A stretch of DNA of 64,000 bases, taken from positions 3,658,001 through 3,722,000 of the forward strand of contig NC_063014.1 in NCBI RefSeq assembly GCF_020509005.1, in the 5' to 3' direction. Of this stretch, positions 36,487 through 45,257 are shown piece after piece. Source of the DNA: Fulvia fulva. Taxonomy: Eukaryota; Ascomycota; Dothideomycetes; Mycosphaerellales; Mycosphaerellaceae. Each line of letters begins with the position of its first letter. Within the stretch, counting starts at the first letter, position 1. The position numbers and the translations under genes are program-made. The notes beneath the pieces are model-generated. The model was given only the letters and a program-made list of their open reading frames with translations, ran no database searches and was not told the DNA's origin.

Positions 36487-39370
36487 GCTACTACTATATA
36501 GTAACCTACTATAGGATCGAATATAGACTCGAGGCGTCGTTAGACTATATACTAGTCAGGACCTCTATTACGATATAGATATAACGTATACTAGCGAGAA
36601 CCCCTAAGCTAAACTAGGGAAAGGCCTACTTAGCTAATATCTAGGCGTACCTCGATCACTCCGAGAGGCTAGTCTAGATCGCGTAGTAGTAATACAATAG
36701 TAAAGACGAGATAGACGAGGTAGTCTAAGGGTTAATAGACGAAATAAGAAAAGCGACCTTACTTTACGTTCCGCTTACCTAACTATCGATATAGTCTAAA
36801 CTATACTAGACGCTGAAGTGTACTACGGTAGTAAGAGAAGTAAGGAGAGCCCGCCGGGTATAGAGGAGTAGCTATAGCGAGGAGGCCTAGAACGTATATA
36901 GGGAGGTATACTAATAGAAGAAAGCTATAATACGGAGGGAGAAAGTAGTCGGCTAGAGGGCTATAGTAGAAGAAATCGCCGGTAAGCTAGCGAGGATGTA
37001 GAAGCTAGCGAAATAGGCCCGATAGGACCCTATATAGGGCCCCTCCTTCTCTATCCTAGCGCTATAATCGCCTAGTAGCCCGGTTAGCGACCCCGAGGCT
37101 AAGACGCGTCTACTAGCTAGTAAGTTCTTCCCGCCCCTAGTCGAGGCTAATCTAAGTAATATAAACAGCTCTACATCCCTAGCCCCTAGTATCGCGGTCT
37201 AATAGGAGGTGTCCGATAGAGAAGTTACCGCTATACTTAGGAAGTTACCGGCGAAGAAAGCCCCGGGGCCGGATAGGATCCTAAACGAGCTACTAAAGAA
37301 GTATAGAGATTAACTAGCCCTAGTAGTCGTAGCGATCTTTAACGCCTACCTATAGACCGGATACTACCTAACGGTATTTAAATAATCGACGATAGTAGTC
37401 CTACGTAAGCCGTAAAAGGAAGACTATACGTAGGTAAAGTCGTACCGCCTAATTACGCTCCTTAATACTCTTAGGAAGGCGCTTAAGAAGCTAGTTATAA
37501 CGAGACTCTCCGAGGCGGTAGAGGAGTACTCCCTACTCCCGGATACCTAGATAGGTACGCGCCTATAGCGATCGACGCTATCCGCGATAGAACTCATTAC
37601 CTCTTAGGTAAAGGCTATCTAGTATAGGAATAGGGACAAGGCGGTATCCTTACTTAGTCTAGATATATCGGGAGCCTTCGACTACGTATTATACCCGCGG
37701 CTACTCTATATTATAAGGTCGAAAGGACTCCCTAAGTAGCTTATTAACTTCGTATAGTCCTACCTCTTAAACCGTAGTACTTTAACCCTAGTCGGTTAGT
37801 ATAAAAGCCTATTATAAGTAGTCTATACTAGAATCTCGTAAGGCTTAACGCTAGTACCTATCCTATTCCTCTTCTTTATAGCGACGCTACTCCTAGCCCT
37901 AGGATCCTAGAACACCGCTACGAGCGGCTTCGTAGACGATATAAACATCCTAGCGTAGTCGTCCTCGACTAAGGAGAACTATCGGCTACTAGAAGAGAAG
38001 TATAAGATCTATAAGGACTAGGCTAGGAGGTATAGAGCTCGGTTTGCCCTAGAAAAGTACAATCTAATATACTTTTTACGCCGGCTACGGTTCTATAATA
38101 TATAAGATTCTATCTAGATATAGTAGTATACGACTAGCCTAGTAAATTAGCTTAGGATCCTTAGACTATAGGTAGACCCGGCGCTACGGTAGAGGAAGTA
38201 CGTATAGGTAATATTACGGAAAGCTAAATAGAATATAGTATTATACTAGAGGCTTACTACGTCTATATAGGGGGCGGACTTTCGGTAGTTACGATTTCTA
38301 TATACGGCTATTCTACGGCTAGTCCTTACCTATAGTAGCTAAGTATAGTCCTTAGGTAAGAGGGCCTACCTATTAAAGGGACTCGTCGCACCGTTAGCGA
38401 AGATCGGAAACTAATACCTAAGGAAGGTCACCGGGGTATATAAGTCGACACTAATAAGGATACTTAAGTACGAGACCGCTATACCGCCGATCGACCTATA
38501 TATCTAGGGACTACGGACCTCCTACTTAGGTAAGTCGGTACAGTACCTAGTATATAAGGTTATTGCTAGTATAGTCGTAAGGGCCTACGAATTAGTACTA
38601 GCGTATAAGGACATTCGACCCGGAAACGAGCCGAACTACCGGGTAAGGGACGAATAGCTAGTAATATAATAGGAAGGTCAGAAATCGTTTATAGAGTAAC
38701 TATAGAAAGAGAGGTAGAACAACTAGGGTGTAGGGTATAGTAGACGCCCTTAGCTAGCGGGATAACCTAAGGAGGAGTTAGCTACGAAATCTACGGTTAA
38801 GCACCCCCCGAAGCTTATCTACTACCGCCTTACGAGGGTATAGAGTAGTATAGTAACCTAACTACGAAGCGAACACATCGGCCTCTAGGGGTACCTATTA
38901 TAGAGGAAGGTTCTAGAATACACGAATACTAGCTACCCCTACGGCTATTACTCCTAGAATGTACGGTACGTACTCCTCGTCTACCCGAGGTAGTCGCTAG
39001 GAAGGGGGGAGTAGATAGTAAAGGCGAGGAACCGGACGATTAGGGCACTTCTTAATAACGCTAAGGACCTACGGCGTATTACGAACTAGATACTAGAGAA
39101 GGGCTAGCTAGAACAGTACCGCCTAGTAGGAGTAGTATAGGAAGAGAGGACACGGCGTAGCGCGACGAGACCGGCTAGGAGCGGGGGCTAACGGGGTAGT
39201 GATATAGACTACGTACGTTTAGAGGGAAAGCTAATCTAGATAAGGAGAAGTTAGGGGCGGGAAGGTTTTTTACCTATTCAGGTTTCCCTTTATATATACT
39301 AATAGATATATACCTATATAGACCGAATAGGGTCCTAGAATAGGGGAATAATAAATCTATCTATCTATTA

Positions 39371-40555
39371 TATTAGCTATAGTTCTCCGTTCTATCTCCG
39401 TAGTTAGGCCGTTATATTATCGTTATCGTCGTCCCCGCCGTCGCTATTCTATCGCGGGGCCGCTACCGCTACCGGGGCTACTAGTAGAGGTACGTCACCT
39501 CCGTAAGGGCGGAATATCGTCGTATCGTAGCGCGTCTATCTAGGGGCCTAAGCCCGGGGGTCGGTAAGCGCTAGTCGACCTACTCCGTATACTAGGCGTC
39601 TATTACCGTTCGGTCGCCTCTTCTTACCCCCCCTATAACTAGCTAGAAACCGTCGGTATCGACCCTCGGTTAGTATAATACGGTCGCTATTTCTCCTCCT
39701 ACCTATCGTACGCCTAGGCGCGCTCCTACCGCCTACTCCGCCGCCTACCTCTTTACTCTATACCTACCTATCTACGCCTTATAGCCTCTACCGTAGTTAG
39801 CGTACTTACTTATCTCGGGTTAGGGGTAGTCGCGGGTATTATATGCTATCGCGTAGTAGCTATACTAGGTCTCCCGTTAGTAGTATTTTATAGTATACCC
39901 GAGTCCCTAGTACCGGAAGTACTAGGTTACTATATAGGTATAGTTATACTTCTCTACGTAGTAGTACGAGTAGGCGAGGACTAGTCCCTTCTCTACGGGT
40001 TAGGCCCTCTAGCCGTCGTACTTAAACGCGATTATAAGCGACGAATATTTCCGCTCTATTCGTTCCGGCTTCTTTATCTAGTACGCCCGGGTAATAACGA
40101 GGCCTAGGATAGTAGCCTAGTTATCCTTCGCGATTACTACTCCTATCGCTACTAGGCTAGTATCCGCTAGGAAGGTATCGACTCGGATACCGTATATAAG
40201 GGCCTAGTATACTAGCGTAACCGGTATTACGCTCTTCGTATTTAGTACCTTAACCGCCTAGGCTACGTTCTATAGGAGCGTCGGTCTCTCTACTATAGTT
40301 ACGAGCGTATACCGTACGTCTCCGCTCTTTAGCTTCTAGGCTACGATAATGTCCTATTTACTAGCCTAGCGCGCCTACTCTACGAGGCGTTAGTACGAGA
40401 GTACTGCTACCCGCTCTCTTTCTTCGGGGTTATTAATATATATCGTAACCTTACGCTAGACTAGTCTAGCGCGGTACGTCGGTTACTTCATAGCCGCTAT
40501 AGCCGCTTAGGTTCATATCGCCGGCCTAGCTCTTCTAAGCGCTTAGATCTCCCGC
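39371..40555 (-). mobile_element. LINE L5: RIP-saturated ORF1 fragment with zinc knuckles
   Basis: A minus-strand stop-ridden frame reads YFRY*GLGYTIKYY*RET at about 39850-39920. It becomes a CCHC knuckle (C-x2-C-x4-H-x4-C) when Tyr from TAC/TAT is read as the RIP product of Cys or His codons, followed by a second AYNTRDYP block. Upstream lies an ORF1-type region (VIPVTLVY, RVDTFLADTSLVAIGVVIAKDN). It differs from ORF1 of L2 and LINE A, so it is another family. No reverse transcriptase is attached here. The right limit at about 40555 is where normal base composition returns. Confidence 0.6.
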
Positions 40556-41383
40556 AGGAGGTCGGCGTTCGTTACGTCTTTTACTGTGTATCCGCCTCGT
40601 TTTGCCCGATCCCTGTCGCTCCGGAAAGTAGCGACCGTTGAGCGCTCGGACGGTGCATGGGTATGAAACAGCACACGCTTGAACGACCTCAAGCACACAT
40701 GCTAACAGTGCGACGGCAACGGCGATGAGGTTTCGTGTTGCCGTGCTTGCTGCAATCATTTGTCGATTGTCGATGCTGACCATAGAATGACAGTCTGCGC
40801 ACTGAGATGCACATCGGCAAGTGTTTCAAATGCTGACATGCAGCAGTCTACAACATGGATGAATCTCGAGGACACCGTTGGTGATGTTGAGGACAGTAAG
40901 GTAGGAAGCGGCTTCATCTGCCGCCGCAGAGTTCGCGAGCTTGGATGGCGCAAGATGCGACCAGATGATCTGGAGGCACGGCAATGGCGACGTGTGGTGG
41001 GTGCCGAGCGATGCGACCGGTGACAGCGATATGTGACGACGACAGGGATGGAGATCATAGAAGGATGTTGGCGACGAAAACGACGGTCCGACGGCACGAT
41101 CGGACGTGACCAGGAAACAGTTATATGGGCGACCGGTGACCACGACATGCGATGACAACAACGATGCGATGGTACGACAAAAACGCAACGAGGAGACGAT
41201 CAGACAAGTGACTGGTGACCACGACATGCGACGATTATGGAGCCGACGACGACAACGATGCGACCACGCGATGAAAATGTGACGAGGAAACAGTCAATCG
41301 GGAGGATTCAAGGGGCTATCCGATGGCGAGAGGGTGAGCTGGGTCAAGGCAGAGAGAGGAGGATAGGGCAGAGGGGCAAAGGA
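40556..41383. other. Unique DNA with short imperfect repeats, no gene
   Basis: Composition returns to normal. Between 40990 and 41300 imperfect repeats rich in GCGACGAC recur. GTGACCACGACATGCGA is found twice, about 78 bp apart (near 41136 and 41214), each copy followed within 40 bp by ACAACGATGCGA. Open frames on both strands follow this repeat periodicity and show no domain. Confidence 0.5.
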
Positions 41384-41431
41384 GTTGAGGTCCCGCCGAC
41401 CACCCGCCACTTCGAGATGTGACGCCTCAAC
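41384..41431. repeat. 48-bp core repeat, copy 1
   Basis: 48 bp with inverted ends GTTGAGG ... CCTCAAC. The inner part is CCCGCCGACCACCCGCCAC and then TTCGAGATGTGACG. It differs from copies 2-4 at a few places only. The DNA downstream (GTCTGTGGCGGTGAG...) is related, more weakly, to that after the other copies. Confidence 0.9.
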
Positions 41432-41644
41432 TGTTGTCTGCGCAAAGTCTGTGGCGGTGAGTGGTGAGCACTGTGAAAGAGAAAGGGCAATGTGGAAAGG
41501 GACAAGAGCAAAGATAGTGAGTGGCGATGAATGTGAGGCTGAGGAAAGGCTGATGAGCGAGTGGACGAGAAACAAGAGCATGAGAGACGAGAGACAAGAG
41601 ACGAACAAAGGGAAAGCCAAAGAATGCGACGAGGAGAAACCAGA

Positions 41645-41692
41645 GTTGAGGTCCCGCCAACCACCCGCCACTCCGAAATGTGACGCCTCAAC
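41645..41692. repeat. 48-bp core repeat, copy 2
   Basis: Same length and inverted ends GTTGAGG ... CCTCAAC as copy 1. The centre reads CCACTCCGAAATGTGACG. It lies 261 bp from copy 1 (start to start). Confidence 0.9.
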
Positions 41693-41819
41693 GTTGTTCT
41701 GCGGAGCCTGTAGTGGTGAGTCTTTAGCGCTGTCGAAAAGGGATGAGTGAAAGCAATTAGAAGACGAGGGGGAAGGAAGTGGTGCTGAACGAACGACTGG
41801 AGAAAGCATGAAAAGCGAA

Positions 41820-41940
41820 AGGATGATGAGCGAAAGGATGGTGGGACGGTGAGCGAAAGGATGATTGATGAGCGAAAGGATTGGTGAGCGAAAGGATGAT
41901 GAGCGAAAGGATGATGAGCGAAAGGATGATCAGAGATGAA
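41820..41940. repeat. Minisatellite, about 15-bp unit GATGATGAGCGAAAG
   Basis: Seven or so imperfect copies of a unit close to GATGATGAGCGAAAG, in which GAGCGAAAGGAT is the constant part. Looser copies of GCGAAAG continue to about 42010. Minus-strand open frames here (HPFAHHPFAH...) are produced by the repeat. Confidence 0.85.
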
Positions 41941-42079
41941 AGGCAAGAAACGAAAGGCAAGAAGCGAAAGGATGGTGAGCGAAAGTCAAGAAGCGAAAGA
42001 ATGAAAAGCGGAAGAATGCGACGAGGTCAGGAAACGAAAGAATGCGACGAGAAACAAAAACGAGAAGAATGGAAGAGTT

Positions 42080-42127
42080 GCTGAGGTCCCGCCAACCACC
42101 CGCCACTTCGAAATGTGACGCCTCAAC
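42080..42127. repeat. 48-bp core repeat, copy 3
   Basis: 48 bp. The left arm is changed to GCTGAGG and the right arm is intact CCTCAAC. The centre contains CACTTCGAAATGTGACG. It lies 435 bp from copy 2. Confidence 0.9.
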
Positions 42128-42194
42128 AGTACCTGTGAGCTGTGGTCGTCAGTGGTCGTCAGTGGTTAGCTCAGTCGTTGACGAAGAAAGAGAG

Positions 42195-42246
42195 CGCTTG
42201 CCGTGATGCTGGGTCTAATGTTTTACTGCCGTGAGGACTCACAACC
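42195..42246. repeat. About 50-bp direct repeat box, copy 1 (partner at 42483-42534)
   Basis: The stretch CTTGCCGTGATGCTGGG, continuing through TTTTACTGCCGTGAGGACTC to ACAACCC, recurs 288 bp downstream with few changes. Because the 48-bp cores 3 and 4 are 275 bp apart, the two boxes and cores together make a diverged tandem duplication of about 280 bp. Confidence 0.75.
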
Positions 42247-42354
42247 CGGAGAGGAGAGAAAGAGGGAGGGAGGGGCAACGAATGAAGAAGAAGCGAGAGT
42301 CGAAGAAAGCGAAAGGAGAAGCCGAAGGAGGAGGAGAAGCGAGAGTATGGATGT

Positions 42355-42402
42355 GTTGAGGTCCCGCCAACCACCCGCCACTTCGAAATGTGACGCATCA
42401 AC
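42355..42402. repeat. 48-bp core repeat, copy 4
   Basis: 48 bp. The left arm is intact GTTGAGG and the right arm is changed to CATCAAC. The centre is identical to copy 3 (CACTTCGAAATGTGACG). It lies 275 bp from copy 3. Confidence 0.9.
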
Positions 42403-42482
42403 TGTATCTGTGGATTCTGTGAAGTTGAGTGATCAGCTCTGCTTGCGACGAGAGAGAAATGTAAAGAAACAAAAGGAAGAAC

Positions 42483-42534
42483 TTGCCGTGATGCTAGGGC
42501 TATTGTTTTACTGCCGTGAGGACTCACAACCCAG
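42483..42534. repeat. About 50-bp direct repeat box, copy 2
   Basis: Contains TTTTACTGCCGTGAGGACTC as in the box at 42195-42246. It is the second half of the diverged tandem duplication described there. Confidence 0.75.
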
Positions 42535-42597
42535 CGAAAGGAAAGAAAGGAGGAAAGGAGAAACGAAAGAATTGAAAGAGAATGCAAGGCTAGATGG

Positions 42598-42800
42598 TAG
42601 TGGAAGAGGTGGTGAAAGATGGTGGTGAGAGATGGTGGTGAAAGATGGTGGTGGTAGATGGTGAAAGTAGATGTCGGAGGTAGATGGTGAAGGTAGATGG
42701 CGAAGGTAGATGGCGAAGGTAGATGATGGGGGTAGATGATGGAGGTAGATGGTGAAGGTAGATGTCGGAGGTAGGTGATGTGAGATGGTCGGAGATGGCG
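42598..42800. repeat. Minisatellite, about 12-bp unit GTAGATGGYGAA
   Basis: First GATGGTGGTGAAA-type units, then at least ten units close to GTAGATGGTGAA, GTAGATGGCGAA, GTAGATGTCGGAG. On the minus strand it yields His/Pro/Ser-rich open frames (ITYLRHLPSPSTS type) of up to 300 codons. These are repeat artefacts rather than a gene. Confidence 0.88.
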
Positions 42801-43954
42801 TGAAATGTCGAAAAAGAAGAGGAGGATGTTGAGGAAGGGAAGAAGAAATGAAAGGAAAGAGAAGATACTTAAATCCCTCTGCGAGCCTGGCCGTGCACTC
42901 CTCTGGAGCGCTATCGAATGCCCAAGGATCCACAGCTCGCTGCTCGTAGCTCGAAAGAAAAGAGCTGGAACGTACCACAGGAGACGCCGAATGATGTGTT
43001 CCGAACAGCGGATTTGCGATTGGCGGCAAGGCTGCGGCCGACCAGAAAGACACATTCGAAATGGGAATATCACCGCGAACAGAAAGGCTGGGACGTATCA
43101 AAGATGGACCAGATGCTATGCTTCAGCCTGAAGCTTTCCGAATGTCGGCCAAGGTCACGTTGCTTGTCAGAACCGCGATAGACCTCGAGTGGAGTACCAA
43201 GATCGACATCGGGCGATGTACTAGATGCGAGCGAGCAGCTACCGAGCTACAGCTAGACCGATTCGCCCAAGGCACTGAGTACCGTACTGCAGGAGCCCGT
43301 TCGGTATGCCGAATCGAAAGCCGAGAGGGACAACGACATCGCACCCAGCGCTAAGGCAATAGACCACACGAGGCCCGTGATGTCGCTCAGCTCAACAGCG
43401 ATACATGCGCATGCGTTCAATAGCGCACTTGCGCTCGTGGAATCTGCGCCGGCGGTCATGCGTACTGAGGGTTCTGCCTTGACGGTGACGACCTCCGCCA
43501 CGACAACTGGTCGACCGCTGCATCTTGCATCATCCCAATCTGTCGCTGTTGTTGCGTCTATGCCGGTTTCGTACATCGCAGAGGCTATTTATATTGGTGA
43601 AGAGCCGCCGTGCCTACGTCGCATTTCTCATGAAGCTTTCGAAAAGACAAAAGATCGTTCCAGCACTTTTCGCTGTGAGATCAGTTGATCATCACTATGT
43701 GGACCCATCGCACTTCACAAACAGTACATGTATGCACTGAACTACACAGATGATGTAGGGAACAGAGTGCCTCTTCCAGATGAAGTTGCTTTTAAAATTT
43801 AGGCTCATTGCGCCAGGCATCCTTGCATAGATTGATGCCTCGCGAACGAAAGTGTTTCAGCGAAAGTCGTCCTCGCCCTATACTATGCTCTGTGCAATAA
43901 GGAGTACAAAGCGAGACAGTGGCTACGAGAAGCCGTTCACGTTGAGATTCCTGT
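42801..43954. other. Intergenic region, no supported gene
   Basis: About 1.15 kb of normal composition. Open frames on the plus strand (43061-43354, 43377-43688) and one on the minus strand with an ATG and a hydrophobic stretch (43576-43253) have no domain I recognise. Nothing else is seen. Confidence 0.4.
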
Positions 43955-44513
43955 CTACGAGCTATCAACCTGCCTGGCCTCATTCTCCAACCTCAGCCGA
44001 TTCTTCTCCGTTCCACTCACTCTGCCTGGCCTGTACTTGCTGCCATACAATGCTTCCGTTTCCTCCTCCGGCCGCACCCATAGTATGTCGTAGTCGCTTG
44101 CCCTCGTCACCGCAGCATCTCTCTGTATGTCATCCCTCGATAACTCTCACACCGAGACCTTGACGCTGGTAATTCTCGACCGCAGCAGGACCGGTGCGCA
44201 GCTCGTCGATGCGACGCATTGTTTCATTTCGGCGAGCTTGTCGGTGTGCTGGCGGCGTGTGGATGTAGACTGTGATCCTGGACGGGGACACGCCGTGTTC
44301 GAAGAGGTATGTCAGAGCCAGCGAATCAGCGCCGCCGGCGTTGGACAGGATAAAGTTGTCGCCTGCAGTGACAGCTGTATCGAGTCTGCTTTGGTAGTGT
44401 TCGAGGAATACTTCCTTCGCGATCTCGATGTGGCCAGAGATGAAAGCTGTACGTGGTCGTGGACTCCCCATTCTTGGCTTCGCTTGCGGCAATTTTGTAT
44501 TCGAGCAATACAC
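43955..44513 (-). pseudogene. Small conserved fungal protein gene, broken by a stop and a 2-bp frameshift (or a sequencing error)
   Basis: The minus-strand frame from ATG 44513 (or the internal ATG at 44471, MGSPRPRTAF) gives TAFISGHIEIAKEVFLEHY, ILSNAGGADSLALTYLFEHG and PSRITVYIHTPP. The frame ends at a TGA near 44130. From about 44117, two frames over, the same kind of protein continues: RDAAVTRASDYDILWVRPEE and then YRPGRVSGTEKNRLR, to a TAG at 43955. FISGH..., a GGADSLA motif and the final ASDYDILWVRP form one small globular domain (about 180 aa) that I have seen in uncharacterised fungal proteins. I cannot name its function. A GT-AG intron would have to be under 45 nt, so a real frameshift is more likely. 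CpA/TpG content is normal, so this is not RIP damage. Confidence 0.6.
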
Positions 44514-45257
44514 CTCGACAGATATTGATTTTTTGTCAGTATCTCATGATGATAAGAGGAAAACATCTCATTCAAGCGTTGGAACGCTGAAAGTGATTAT
44601 TAGAGGCACATCCAGCCAAGGATGTGGCTGTGCAGACATGCCGGAAGAAGTCACCGCTTCAACCAAGATACACGGCTGGCTGCCACAGATTTCTGCGTGA
44701 TGTTATGTTTCGATGGCTCGGAAGACCGCTTTGCGCGCTTGTGCATCATGATCTGTTAGAACGTCTTACGAAGGAAGTCGCGCCAGCCCAGAGCAACCAG
44801 TTTTCTTCGCTTTCCAACGACGCCGAGTGTCTACGTATGTGACGCGGGCTGATAATGCGCAGGTCATGGAATATCAACCAAAGGGCCCTGTCCCGACGGC
44901 GAACAGTAGAAGTAGTACACCAGTAAAATGACGAATAAGACTGATGGGGCTTATGACATGATTGAAGTTAGCGTATATATCGTCAAAGAGCTTCTGATAC
45001 TGCGATATGCTGATCGAGGATGTAGATGATGTGATGAAGTCTGCTTTTGGTGACACGAAAGTGAGACCCGACGGGAGTTTGCCAAGGATGCTGCTGCTGC
45101 AAGGATCATCCTACGGACCCTGACGCGTACCTTCGCGACTGCGAGGAAGTTATGACCTCCTGTTCTCTGCCCATTTCTCAGAGACTCGCTTGTGTTGCAG
45201 GACATTGCTTGTCGATATGCCTGCCACATCCCATACTGTACTTCTTATTAGCTGAGA
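44514..45257. other. Intergenic region upstream of the phosphoesterase gene
   Basis: About 740 bp between two divergently oriented genes, so it should hold the promoters of both. Base composition is normal. Short open frames (up to 92 codons) show no domain, and no repeat or RNA gene is visible. Confidence 0.45.

Larger units (their letters stand above)
33162..36501 (-). mobile_element. LINE B: unmutated but internally deleted Tad1-type LINE, with 15-bp target-site duplication
   Basis: The element is 33177-36486 (3310 bp), flanked by GCTACTACTATATAG at 33162-33176 and 36487-36501. Ends are the same as in LINE A (5' GGTCGACGACGAG; 3' AATGAAATATCTATCTAT). It aligns with LINE A along its full length except for about 2472 bp present in A at 17122-19593 and missing at 35408/35409. 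The missing part is ORF1 plus the endonuclease. It has normal CpA/TpG content although it lies inside RIP-saturated L2, so it arrived after the RIP event that hit its host. Confidence 0.95.
23100..39370 (+). mobile_element. LINE L2: long RIP-saturated non-LTR retrotransposon carrying two nested insertions
   Basis: L2 is a plus-strand LINE in three pieces: about 23100-23832, 31822-33176 and 36487-39370. The first join is proved by reading ...FTIL across the CTAG duplication into VYDVPKEF. The second falls inside the endonuclease and is proved by the 15-bp duplication GCTACTACTATATAG. ORF1 zinc knuckles are at about 32085-32260 (YFKC**YRHTKP). The endonuclease spans about 32570-33170 plus the start of the third piece (LVVGDFNIYYPS). 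The reverse transcriptase spans about 37240-38100 with KKAPGPDR and FVDDINILA at 37929. The tail AATAAATCTATCTATCTATTA ends at about 39370. Without the guests the element is about 4.97 kb. CpA and TpG are nearly absent and stops are TAG/TAA. The 5' limit is uncertain. Confidence 0.85.

Noticed and set aside
10290..40555. Reassigned stop codon (TAG read as Trp/Gln) as an explanation for the stop-ridden frames
   Set aside because: Intact genes in the window use TGG and CAG normally, LINE B has the same protein with TGG/CAG, and the depletion covers non-coding LTRs too; RIP explains all of this.
41294..41946. Open frames of 171 and 200 codons on the minus strand
   Set aside because: They run through the core repeats and the GAGCGAAAG minisatellite in two frames at the same time; repeat artefacts.
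41384..42402. CRISPR-like array made of the four 48-bp repeats
   Set aside because: Eukaryotic context, irregular spacing (261, 435 and 275 bp) and no spacer-like units or cas genes.
42171..43073. 300-codon open frame on the minus strand (and a 197-codon one at 42508-43101)
   Set aside because: Most of it translates the minisatellite at 42598-42800 and the 48-bp core; His/Pro/Ser repeats, no domain, several frames open at once.
43253..43576. 107-codon minus-strand frame with ATG and a hydrophobic stretch
   Set aside because: No homologue recognised, no codon-use or splice support; could be a small protein but not supportable.
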